DNA from: Verrucomicrobiales bacterium
Lineage (GTDB): Bacteria; Verrucomicrobiota; Verrucomicrobiia; Limisphaerales; UBA9464
DNA: 5,295 nucleotides
Assembly: GCA_003445095.1 (NCBI GenBank)
Contig: DLVS01000098.1
Location: forward strand, 1-5,295
Direction of reading: 5' to 3'
Positions within the stretch are counted from its first letter, which is position 1, and each line of letters begins with the position of its first letter. Position numbers and translations under genes: made by a program. Under the pieces are notes generated by a model. It saw only the letters and a program-made list of their open reading frames with translations, searched no databases and was not told the origin of the DNA. This document shows, piece by piece, positions 1-5,295 of the stretch.

Positions 1-1090
1 TCCAGTAACTTTCGGGCGGAGGATTGGTCGAATACTGGCGTCGTCGGAAATCGCTCAGGACATCGGTCCATCCTTGGGATGGAAAGCGGTCACTCGAACA
101 AGTGACGGTCCAATTCACCGGAAAGCGGTTGTCGGGCATGATCGGTAGGTCGCGAAATCCCTGACCGTTGGTGCTCACGAGACGAATGTAATCCGGGTGA
201 ATTTCTGCATTGTCGAGATCGAGGCCTAGCCGGTGTGCGGCTAAAACAATACCCATGTGCCAAACGCGCTGAGGCAGGATCGCCTGGGCGACTTTGATCG
301 AGCCTCGAGTCACTGGCACTTTAATGGAACCTTCGACATCAATCGGCCAATTCGTCGGGCTATCGGTTTCTCGCGAGATCAACTGAACCGCACCATTCGT
401 CCAGCTCATGATTCTCAGCTTTTTGCGCCGGGCGGCCGTTTCTACTGCCGGATTGAGAATCTGATAATCAACGAACGCATCCACGCGCCGGGCCGAACCA
501 TCGATGTCTCGAGGAGAGGCCGCTTCGCCGAGCTGCCAGGCGGCGCGACGAAACGGCAACGCTGGATAAAAGTCACTAAGGGAGGCGAGGATTACGGATC
601 CGGAGTCCGCGAGGCACTGAGCGAAGAAAGCGTCCGAAGTTTGGTTGGTGAGTCCCGGAACGGGAACCGGACCGTGATCTCGGCGTTCGTCACCGAGCAA
701 CACGTCGAACGCCACTGCTTCCGCGCCTTGCTGTTGCAGTTCTTTTAGAACGAAGCCGTAAACGTAACGCGGCCACATCGGGCCGACTGGGGTATCCAGC
801 AAATCGCCGTTTTGCAGAGCGTCGACACTTTTGTCGTCAATCGCCAGCAGTCCAAGCCGCGGGGAAAACTCGGTTGCCTTTTCAGCGGCGCGACGAGCTC
901 GCCAATCATAGGTGACCAACTCCAACCGCTGGAGTGGATCATGACTGCGAAGGCTTTCGAGAGCGGGCTGCGGAGTTGACCCGGGGTGCCACTGGTCCAG
1001 CCAGCGACTTCCGGCCAACAATGCTATCGACACGGAGACTCCCGCGACGATCACGAGCCACGGGATTAAACGGCGAAGGCGAGGGTTCAT
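1..1090 (-). CDS. CHASE2-domain membrane sensor protein, N-terminal part (runs off left edge)
   Basis: An open frame from ATG at 1090 runs without a stop to the window edge (363 codons), so the C-terminal output domain is not visible. Residues 1-10 are basic (MNPRLRRLIP) and are followed by one hydrophobic segment at about 11-27. This fits a cytoplasmic N-terminus, a membrane anchor and an extracytoplasmic domain. CHASE2 hallmarks follow: LELVTYDWRAR (56-66), LGLLAIDDKSVDAL (79-92), MWPRYVYGFVLKEL (105-118) and GAEAVAFDVLL (122-132). In this family CHASE2 is an extracellular sensory domain, usually followed by three membrane helices and then a cyclase, kinase or other signalling domain. Which output applies here cannot be seen. 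ATG 1090 is chosen because it precedes the anchor helix. There is no Shine-Dalgarno; the preceding bases are the T-rich tail of a terminator. The gene lies downstream of the FecR gene on the same strand. The domain call is by motif recognition and is quite secure; the ligand is unknown. Confidence 0.87.
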   Translation of the reverse strand, partial: MNPRLRRLIPWLVIVAGVSVSIALLAGSRWLDQWHPGSTPQPALESLRSHDPLQRLELVTYDWRARRAAEKATEFSPRLGLLAIDDKSVDALQNGDLLDTPVGPMWPRYVYGFVLKELQQQGAEAVAFDVLLGDERRDHGPVPVPGLTNQTSDAFFAQCLADSGSVILASLSDFYPALPFRRAAWQLGEAASPRDIDGSARRVDAFVDYQILNPAVETAARRKKLRIMSWTNGAVQLISRETDSPTNWPIDVEGSIKVPVTRGSIKVAQAILPQRVWHMGIVLAAHRLGLDLDNAEIHPDYIRLVSTNGQGFRDLPIMPDNRFPVNWTVTCSSDRFPSQGWTDVLSDFRRRQYSTNPPPESYW

Positions 1091-1093
1091 TTC

Positions 1094-1130
1094 AAAAGAA
1101 AAACCCGGAGCAACTTGGCGTTGCTCCGGG
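1094..1130 (-). terminator. Intrinsic terminator between fecR-like gene and CHASE2 gene
   Basis: A perfect 11-bp inverted repeat, CCCGGAGCAAC at 1104-1114 and GTTGCTCCGGG at 1120-1130, encloses a 5-base loop (1115-1119). Two further A-T pairs (1102-1103 with 1131-1132) can extend it. Read on the minus strand, the stem is followed at once by TTTTTCTTTT (1103 to 1094), the classic U-tract. On the plus strand there is no T-run after the stem, so it works only for minus-strand transcription. It lies 53 bp past the FecR stop codon, and its U-tract ends three bases before the CHASE2 start codon. It should end most fecR transcripts and limit read-through into the CHASE2 gene. Confidence 0.88.
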
Positions 1131-1183
1131 TTCAAAACTGAACGAGTAGGCCCCGCTTAAGCAGAGCTGTGTAGAACGAAAGC

Positions 1184-1909
1184 TTACTTCGCTTTTGATC
1201 CCAGCTCCGGTTCGACGATGATGGGTTCCGAGGGTGGCCCATCAACCGGTGAGACGAACACTTGCGGCCCAATGGGGATCGGAGGGGCGGCACTGGGACC
1301 GACGACAAAATTGGGAGATGTAGCGGACGAAGGAATCGGTACGACCCCCGGGATATTCGGGTCAAACATCTGTCCCGCGCACACCGCATACCGGGCCTCC
1401 CGGTTCGTCACCTGGTCGCGCACGATAACATCTACGCAACCGTCCCAGACCAACACCGCGCCGTTGGCATAAACCCGGAACACCGTCCCGCGAATTGCCG
1501 CCGTAGTGGTGGGTGTCTGAACGACGTACTTGGATTTGCTCGACAGCCGGTTCACCTGAGACTCGAGCTTACCCTGCTTGAGGCCGAGTTGCGTGTTGGC
1601 GATGGTTTCGGGCCCCGAGGAATCCACGGTTAGCTCATCCACGGTGACGGTGCTGTCTTCCAAAACTCGCGTGTAGCCACCATTGGCACCGAGATTGATC
1701 AATACGTCGGAAGCCGGACCGGTCTTGATGATCGCTCCTTGACTCACCTCCTGGCCCACTGTGGCCGGTTGGGAGCCGATCGATACATTGCCATTGACCT
1801 GAACCACCGTGGCCCTTCCGGCCTGAGGAGCAGCGACGGCGAGGTTCACCGCCAGCGCCAAAATTGCGCCAGCGCAGAGAAAACGAGAAAAACGTCCAAA
1901 ATAGTTCAT
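1184..1909 (-). CDS. Secreted FecR-domain protein
   Basis: This 241-residue protein has a clear signal peptide: a basic start (R6, R9), a hydrophobic core at about 10-23 and an AVA|A cleavage site near residue 26. It should therefore be exported. Residues 33-150 look like a FecR domain: VVQVNGNVSIG, then VGQEVSQGAIIKTG (51-64), LEDSTVTVDEL (83-93), the LKQGKLESQVNRL stretch (110-122) and the diagnostic end TPTTTAAIRGTVFRV (132-146). Two cysteines (C158, C177) flank the end of the folded part and could form a disulfide. The tail from about 184 is rich in proline and valine. In classical systems FecR is an anti-sigma regulator with a cytoplasmic N-terminus and a membrane helix. This protein has neither, and no sigma-factor gene is adjacent, so a structural or ligand-binding role at the envelope is more likely than FecI control. 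It lies upstream of the CHASE2 gene on the same strand. ATG 1909 has AAAGGG seven bases upstream. Confidence 0.88.
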   Translation of the reverse strand: MNYFGRFSRFLCAGAILALAVNLAVAAPQAGRATVVQVNGNVSIGSQPATVGQEVSQGAIIKTGPASDVLINLGANGGYTRVLEDSTVTVDELTVDSSGPETIANTQLGLKQGKLESQVNRLSSKSKYVVQTPTTTAAIRGTVFRVYANGAVLVWDGCVDVIVRDQVTNREARYAVCAGQMFDPNIPGVVPIPSSATSPNFVVGPSAAPPIPIGPQVFVSPVDGPPSEPIIVEPELGSKAK

Positions 1910-1916
1910 GTGGAAG

Positions 1917-1922
1917 CCCTTT
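1917..1922 (-). promoter_or_regulatory. Shine-Dalgarno site of the FecR-domain gene
   Basis: AAAGGG on the minus strand (1922 to 1917) ends seven bases before ATG 1909. It is the only recognisable ribosome binding site among the five starts in the window, and it supports the start chosen for this gene. Confidence 0.5.
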
Positions 1923-1947
1923 GGAGAATGAGTGCCAGTTGTTGGCG

Positions 1948-1975
1948 AGCCTAGTTAGGGAGGTCCAAAAGTCAA
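1948..1975 (-). promoter_or_regulatory. Candidate sigma-70-type promoter for the FecR-domain gene
   Basis: On the minus strand, TTGACT (1975 to 1970) matches the -35 consensus at five of six bases. After a 16-bp spacer comes TAGGCT (1953 to 1948), a weak -10 with three of six matches. Transcription would start near 1941, giving a leader of about 30 bases that includes the AAAGGG site. The -35 is good and the -10 is poor, so this is tentative. Confidence 0.35.
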
Positions 1976-2184
1976 CGCCTTAATTTCCGGGAGTCGACCG
2001 CCAACTTGCTAGGAATCGCTCAACGCCCAACGTTTTCTTAGTTTTCTCCACATGTACACAGATTTCTCATCAAGATGCGCCCTTTTCACCAGCCGGGCCG
2101 CTGAAAGCGATCTTTCAACTTCGCCGGTCCTCCATGATGTGCTTGGTCTCTGACATTCAGCCGGCCAAGCTTGTCGTCGCAACC

Positions 2185-2868
2185 ATGCCGCGCGTTTGGG
2201 TGATTACCGGGACGGACACTGGAGTGGGGAAGACCGTATTAACGGCTCTGTTGACACGATTCCTGCGCGCGCAAGGGCATCAGGTTCGGGCCGTGAAGCC
2301 GTTTTGCTCCGGCAGTCGCGACGATGCCGAGGTCCTGCTGCGCGCCCAGGCGGGCGAACTTTCTCTGGATGAGGTGAATCCTTGGTATTTTAGGCTACCG
2401 GTAGCGCCGCTCGTCGCTGCTCGCGGCGAACGGCGTCGAGTCACGTTGGCCCAAACCGTGAGGTTCTTGCGCGCAGCCGCAAAGCAATCGGATTTGCTGT
2501 TAATCGAGGGGGCGGGGGGACTCCTCAGTCCTCTGGGAGAAGGTTTTTGCCTGCGGGAAGTGATTACGGCACTTCGGGCGATTCCTTTAGTGGTGTGCTC
2601 CAATCGGCTTGGCGCAATTAACCAAGCTCGACTGGTGTTCGCGGCTCTGCCCCCGGGGCCGGCAGCGCGGGCGCATTTAGTGTTGGTGGACCAGGCACGC
2701 CCTGACGAATCGAGCCGAACCAATCAGCAGGTGTTGGCCTCAAATTTCGGCTCGGGCCGAGTTCATCGAGTACCCTGGCTACCGACAGGGGCGCCGGCAT
2801 CCCTCAGCACTGGCCTGACCCGGCGGCTGCGTTATTTGCTCGGCGATCTTTTTCGGACATTCAACTGA
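2185..2868 (+). CDS. bioD: ATP-dependent dethiobiotin synthetase BioD
   Basis: BioD closes the ureido ring of 7,8-diaminopelargonate using CO2 and ATP, the penultimate step of biotin synthesis, in the cytoplasm. Numbered from ATG 2185 (227 residues; E. coli BioD has 225), it shows the P-loop GTDTGVGKT (9-17), the catalytic lysine in VKPFCSG (K38), the acidic RDDAEVL (45-51), VNPWYF (63-68), the EGAGGLLSPL motif (107-116), SNRLGAINQA (138-147) and VPWLPTG near the end. The segment between KPFCSG and DDAEVL is shorter than in E. coli, and the position of the E. coli adenine-contacting Asn (in WVANDV) reads LVLVDQ. Both features fit my memory of a BioD branch outside the proteobacteria. ATG 2134 and 2137 are in frame upstream but would add 16-17 residues before the first strand of the fold, so 2185 is preferred. 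No start has a Shine-Dalgarno. No other bio gene lies in the window. Confidence 0.92.
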   Translation: MPRVWVITGTDTGVGKTVLTALLTRFLRAQGHQVRAVKPFCSGSRDDAEVLLRAQAGELSLDEVNPWYFRLPVAPLVAARGERRRVTLAQTVRFLRAAAKQSDLLLIEGAGGLLSPLGEGFCLREVITALRAIPLVVCSNRLGAINQARLVFAALPPGPAARAHLVLVDQARPDESSRTNQQVLASNFGSGRVHRVPWLPTGAPASLSTGLTRRLRYLLGDLFRTFN

Positions 2869-2924
2869 GCTCGACCTTAGGTAGGGCATCGAAAAGCGCT
2901 CATCGGTAACCACCGGTTGGCTCG

Positions 2925-3680
2925 TCATTTCCGCAGGGCATCCCAGCCGAGCTTGATCGCCAGGGCGATCACCATGGCTAGGAACATCGGGCGAATGAGC
3001 CGAGCTCCTCCCCGAACCGCGCTGTGAGCCCCCATTTGTCCGCCGATCATCTGGCCAGCCGCCATGACCAAACCTACCTCAAAACGCACGTGCCCGGCGG
3101 TGAGGAACATCGCCAACGCCACGAGGTTACTCGCGAGGTTCATGACCTTCGTGTAGGCAGTTGCCCGAAGCAGATCGAGGCCCAAGAGCCCAACGCAGGC
3201 CACCGTCCAAAACGATCCTGTCCCAGGGCCGAAAAAGCCATCGTAGAAACCCAACGCGACGCCAAATACCAGCCCAAACACTGGACCTGGGAGCCGAGCC
3301 AAGCCGGGTTGTCGTCCCAGGTGAGGTTTGTGCCAGGTATAGAGTGCGATGCCGACGAGCAAGATTGGGATTACCGGCCGGAGAAAATCCGGCTGAATTC
3401 GAGTCACTGTCCACGCGCCGGCCAAGGCACCGAAGCAGGACGCCAAGAGTCCGACTCGAAGTTCAGCCCAATTCAGTAAACCGCCGCGAGCATAGTGCCG
3501 CGTTGCGAGTGCCGTGCCGAACGACGACTGAAATTTGTTGGTTCCCAGGGAATCTTGGGGCGACAGGCCGGCCGCGAGTAACATCGGCACTGTCAAAAGC
3601 CCGCCCCCACCCGCAATTGCATCGACAAAGCCGGCCACGAGCCCGACGACGAACAAAACCGGCAACCACCACAGATCCAT
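2925..3680 (-). CDS. TSUP (TauE/SafE) family membrane transporter, YfcA-like
   Basis: This 251-residue integral membrane protein is almost wholly hydrophobic, with about seven or eight segments. It carries both half-repeat signatures of the family: AGFVDAIAGGGGLLTVP (16-32) with GTNKFQ (46-51) in the first half, and GFYDGFFGPGTGSFW (144-158) in the second. A pattern of KVMNLASN and GQMIGGQMGAHSAVRGG follows. It resembles E. coli YfcA along its length. TSUP members export or import small sulfur-containing or organic anions such as sulfite, sulfoacetate or thiosulfate. The substrate here cannot be told from sequence, and no sulfur-metabolism gene is adjacent. The start at 3680 puts the first helix a few residues from the N-terminus; there is no Shine-Dalgarno. 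It is convergent with bioD (56-bp gap, no clear terminator) and divergent from mnmA (102-bp gap). The family is secure; the substrate is unknown. Confidence 0.9.
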   Translation of the reverse strand: MDLWWLPVLFVVGLVAGFVDAIAGGGGLLTVPMLLAAGLSPQDSLGTNKFQSSFGTALATRHYARGGLLNWAELRVGLLASCFGALAGAWTVTRIQPDFLRPVIPILLVGIALYTWHKPHLGRQPGLARLPGPVFGLVFGVALGFYDGFFGPGTGSFWTVACVGLLGLDLLRATAYTKVMNLASNLVALAMFLTAGHVRFEVGLVMAAGQMIGGQMGAHSAVRGGARLIRPMFLAMVIALAIKLGWDALRK

Positions 3681-3782
3681 GCGGGGACGGTACGAAGAAA
3701 CCTTGGTTGAGCGCGAGCCGCGCCCGGGCCGATGATTTGTTGGATCTTCCCGCGTCTCCGCTTCCTGCCATAGTCGTTCGCG

Positions 3783-4952
3783 ATGTCGAAACGGCGAGCA
3801 CGAGTGCTGGTAGGAATGAGCGGAGGAGTGGATTCCTCAGCGACGGCTGCGCTTTTGCTTGAACAGGGTTATGACGTCATCGGTGTCACCCTGAAGTTGT
3901 GGCCGCAGGATTGCGTCAACCGCGCGGAGGACAAGTGTTGTGGCCCGCAAGCCGTCATGGATGCGCGGAGCGTCTGCGCCCGGCTTGGGATTCCCTACTA
4001 TCTCGTGGACGAATCCGGATTGTTTCACGAGAAGGTCATTCAGTATTTTGCGACAGAATATCGCGCGGGTCGGACCCCGAATCCGTGTGTGATGTGTAAT
4101 CAACACCTTAAATTTGGCGTCTTGCTCGACCGAGCACGGCAACTCGGATGCGAGTTGATGGCGACTGGACACTTCGCCCGAGTGGAGAAAAATGCAGCGA
4201 CCGGCCACGTGCAGTTGTTGAAGGGCCTCGACCCAAGAAAAGACCAGAGTTATTTTCTGTTTAGCTTGCGCCAGGACCAACTGGCACACGTCCTCTTCCC
4301 CCTCGGAGAAAAGACTAAGAATGATACTCGTGAAGTCGCCCGCGCGTGTGCGTTGCGAACGGCCGACAAAGAGGAGTCCATGGAAATCTGCTTCGTGCCG
4401 GATCGCGACTACGGGAAGTTTCTGCGAGAGGCCAACCTTGCGCACTCGCACCGCGGAGCGATCGTGGACACCGCGGGGCGCCAGTTGGGGCAGCATGACG
4501 GAATCGAGTTCTACACCGTCGGGCAACGTCGAGGGTTAGGGGTTTCTTCGGACTCGCCGCTGTATGTACTTGAACTCGACGCGGTCCAGAATCAGGTCGT
4601 GGTCGGTCATGAATCGGACTTGAACCAAGACCGGTTTAGTCTGAGCCACTGCAATTGGATCGCCCCGGAGGTCGTCGCGGACGGTAACCACCCGTTCGAA
4701 TGCGTGGCTAAAATTCGATACAACCATCCGGGAGCTAGGGCGACCGTCATCCCGCATTCCCGCGGTGCTGATGTTCGGCTCCACGAACCGGCACGTGCCG
4801 TGACACCCGGGCAAGCCTGCGTTCTATATGATGGAGACCGGGTGCTTGGCGGAGGATGGATTCACCGAGTCTCGCCGCGGACTTCACCTACCGCGGAGGC
4901 TACTTCCCGCCTGGCTGAACAACCTGGAACTACGCCTGTGCGCGGAGGATAG
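3783..4952 (+). CDS. mnmA: tRNA-specific 2-thiouridylase MnmA
   Basis: MnmA thiolates the wobble uridine U34 of tRNA Lys, Glu and Gln, using ATP to activate the base and a persulfide relayed from a cysteine desulfurase. The protein (389 residues) starts with the PP-loop VGMSGGVDSS (10-19). It continues with GVTLKLW (34-40), CCGPQAVMDAR (52-62), LGIPYYLVD (68-76), TPNPCVMCN (98-106), ATGHFAR (127-133), KDQSYFL (153-159) and ESMEICFVPDRDY (198-210), then YTVGQRRGLG (244-253) and a final beta-barrel ending in LGGGWI (355-360). C105 and C203 correspond to E. coli Cys102 and Cys199. C102 takes the place of E. coli Asp99, a common variant. After GGGWI, where the family normally ends, there are 29 more residues rich in Ser, Thr, Pro and Ala; the last part overlaps the convergent downstream gene. 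No Shine-Dalgarno precedes ATG 3783, but the PP-loop distance supports it. Confidence 0.96.
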   Translation: MSKRRARVLVGMSGGVDSSATAALLLEQGYDVIGVTLKLWPQDCVNRAEDKCCGPQAVMDARSVCARLGIPYYLVDESGLFHEKVIQYFATEYRAGRTPNPCVMCNQHLKFGVLLDRARQLGCELMATGHFARVEKNAATGHVQLLKGLDPRKDQSYFLFSLRQDQLAHVLFPLGEKTKNDTREVARACALRTADKEESMEICFVPDRDYGKFLREANLAHSHRGAIVDTAGRQLGQHDGIEFYTVGQRRGLGVSSDSPLYVLELDAVQNQVVVGHESDLNQDRFSLSHCNWIAPEVVADGNHPFECVAKIRYNHPGARATVIPHSRGADVRLHEPARAVTPGQACVLYDGDRVLGGGWIHRVSPRTSPTAEATSRLAEQPGTTPVRGG

Positions 4953-5295
4953 CGCCGCCGCGGTTTAAATGCCGCTCGCGAAGTTCTCCCATAGCACGAA
5001 TCACGACGGGCAATTCCATTTCGTGGACTTCGAAACCCTCCCCCACGTTGCGCACCAAGGTAACCGTTAGCTCACCGCCCAAATGCTCCCGAAACTCCTC
5101 CAAGCCGTTGACCACCCGAAATTGGCCTGTGTCATCCTCGTGCAGGAGTTCGGGGGCAAACAACTCAAAGCCCAGCCGTTCGAGGAGGGACAGGATCCGT
5201 TCCGCCGCGCTGGCAGGCAAAAACCCTCGGATCCGGGCGTAAGTAACATCGAGAGCCATCCCGACGGCTACCGCCTCGCCATGGCGAAGCCGATA
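4930..5295 (-). CDS. 3-dehydroquinate synthase family protein, C-terminal 121 residues (EboD-like)
   Basis: The open frame enters from the right edge and ends at TAG 4932-4930. The first ATG inside it (5259) is not the start, because the frame continues upstream through codons for YRLRHGEAVAVG. HGEAVAVGM is the family motif containing a metal-binding histidine (visible H5). Next come a helix-rich YARIRGFLPASAAERILSLL and ERLGFELFAPELL, then GLEEFREHLGGELTVTLVRN (76-95) and a GFEVHEM end. Canonical AroB instead has a DKK-containing loop followed by a strand like IRLILP. The EFREHLGGELT and EVHEM pattern matches what I recall of EboD-type or cyclase-like members, found in ebo clusters of cyanobacteria and Bacteroidetes. 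Family membership is firm. The EboD assignment rests on memory of motifs, and ordinary annotation would be AroB-like. It is convergent with mnmA, with a 23-bp coding overlap and no obvious terminator. Confidence 0.85.
   Translation of the reverse strand, partial: YRLRHGEAVAVGMALDVTYARIRGFLPASAAERILSLLERLGFELFAPELLHEDDTGQFRVVNGLEEFREHLGGELTVTLVRNVGEGFEVHEMELPVVIRAMGELRERHLNRGGAILRAQA

Larger units (their letters stand above)
1910..2184. other. Divergent intergenic region between fecR-like gene and bioD
   Basis: This spacer should carry the promoters of both flanking genes, which point away from each other. The fecR side has a candidate promoter. On the bioD side no convincing -35/-10 pair is visible. 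A short inverted repeat, TGAAAG-CGAT-CTTTCA (2102-2117), and a tandem GTTTTCT (2032-2038, 2041-2047) are the only small structures seen. No RNA gene and no biotin-type operator was recognised. Confidence 0.6.

Noticed and set aside
67..83. Perfect 7-bp stem, 3-base loop hairpin
   Set aside because: It lies inside the CHASE2 coding frame with no T-run after it; the codons read as ordinary protein.
81..129. Ten-base direct repeat GGAAAGCGGT at 81-90 and 120-129
   Set aside because: Both copies encode the same short peptide piece (RFP context) in the CHASE2 frame. This is probably coincidence of codon choice.
257..748. Plus-strand frame of 163 codons and a minus-strand frame at 745-942
   Set aside because: Both overlap the open CHASE2 frame, which carries real domain motifs. 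They are shadows in other frames.
2134..2184. Upstream in-frame ATGs as the bioD start
   Set aside because: They add 16-17 residues before the first beta strand, beyond the usual family N-terminus, and have no ribosome site to support them.
2869..2924. Possible bidirectional terminator between bioD and the TSUP gene
   Set aside because: Only a 4-bp stem (AACC-ACC-GGTT) and a short palindrome are present, with no T-tract on either side.
3161..3862. Long plus-strand frame of 233 codons opposite the TSUP gene
   Set aside because: Arg/Pro-rich low-complexity product with no domain. It is the antisense shadow of a clear membrane protein and runs into mnmA.
3837..4526. Minus-strand frame of 229 codons inside mnmA
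   Set aside because: It lies wholly antisense to highly conserved mnmA motifs, and no family is recognisable in the product.

Overview
The window is ordinary bacterial chromosome of moderately high GC, dense in genes, with no sign of an insertion sequence, prophage, CRISPR array or RNA gene. The lineage is inferred from protein style only. A FecR-domain protein next to a CHASE2 protein, an MnmA of the CCGPQ / NPCxxCN type, a BioD of the short 'KPFCSG' type and a scarcity of Shine-Dalgarno sequences together suggest Verrucomicrobiota or a relative. No marker gene here proves it.

Layout. Positions 1-1090 (minus) hold the N-terminal 363 residues of a CHASE2 sensor protein that runs off the left edge. 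Upstream of it on the same strand, 1184-1909 encodes a secreted FecR-domain protein. A strong intrinsic terminator lies in the 93-bp gap between the two, ending against the CHASE2 start codon. A 224-275 bp divergent spacer follows. Next come bioD (plus, best start 2185), a YfcA-like TSUP membrane transporter (minus, 2925-3680), mnmA (plus, 3783-4952) and, at the right edge, the last 121 residues of a dehydroquinate-synthase-family enzyme (minus, 4930-5295). The last two are convergent and their coding ends overlap by 23 bp.

How the genes relate. Only fecR and the CHASE2 gene look functionally linked, as an envelope-sensing pair. BioD (biotin synthesis), the TSUP transporter and MnmA (tRNA wobble thiolation) are separate housekeeping functions in alternating orientation, so each probably has its own transcript. 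The right-edge enzyme does not look like canonical AroB in its C-terminal part. It resembles the EboD-type branch of the family, so the sequence just right of the window may hold an ebo-like cluster. No clearly new system is visible. The two best leads are the terminator inside the fecR-CHASE2 pair and the EboD-like fragment.
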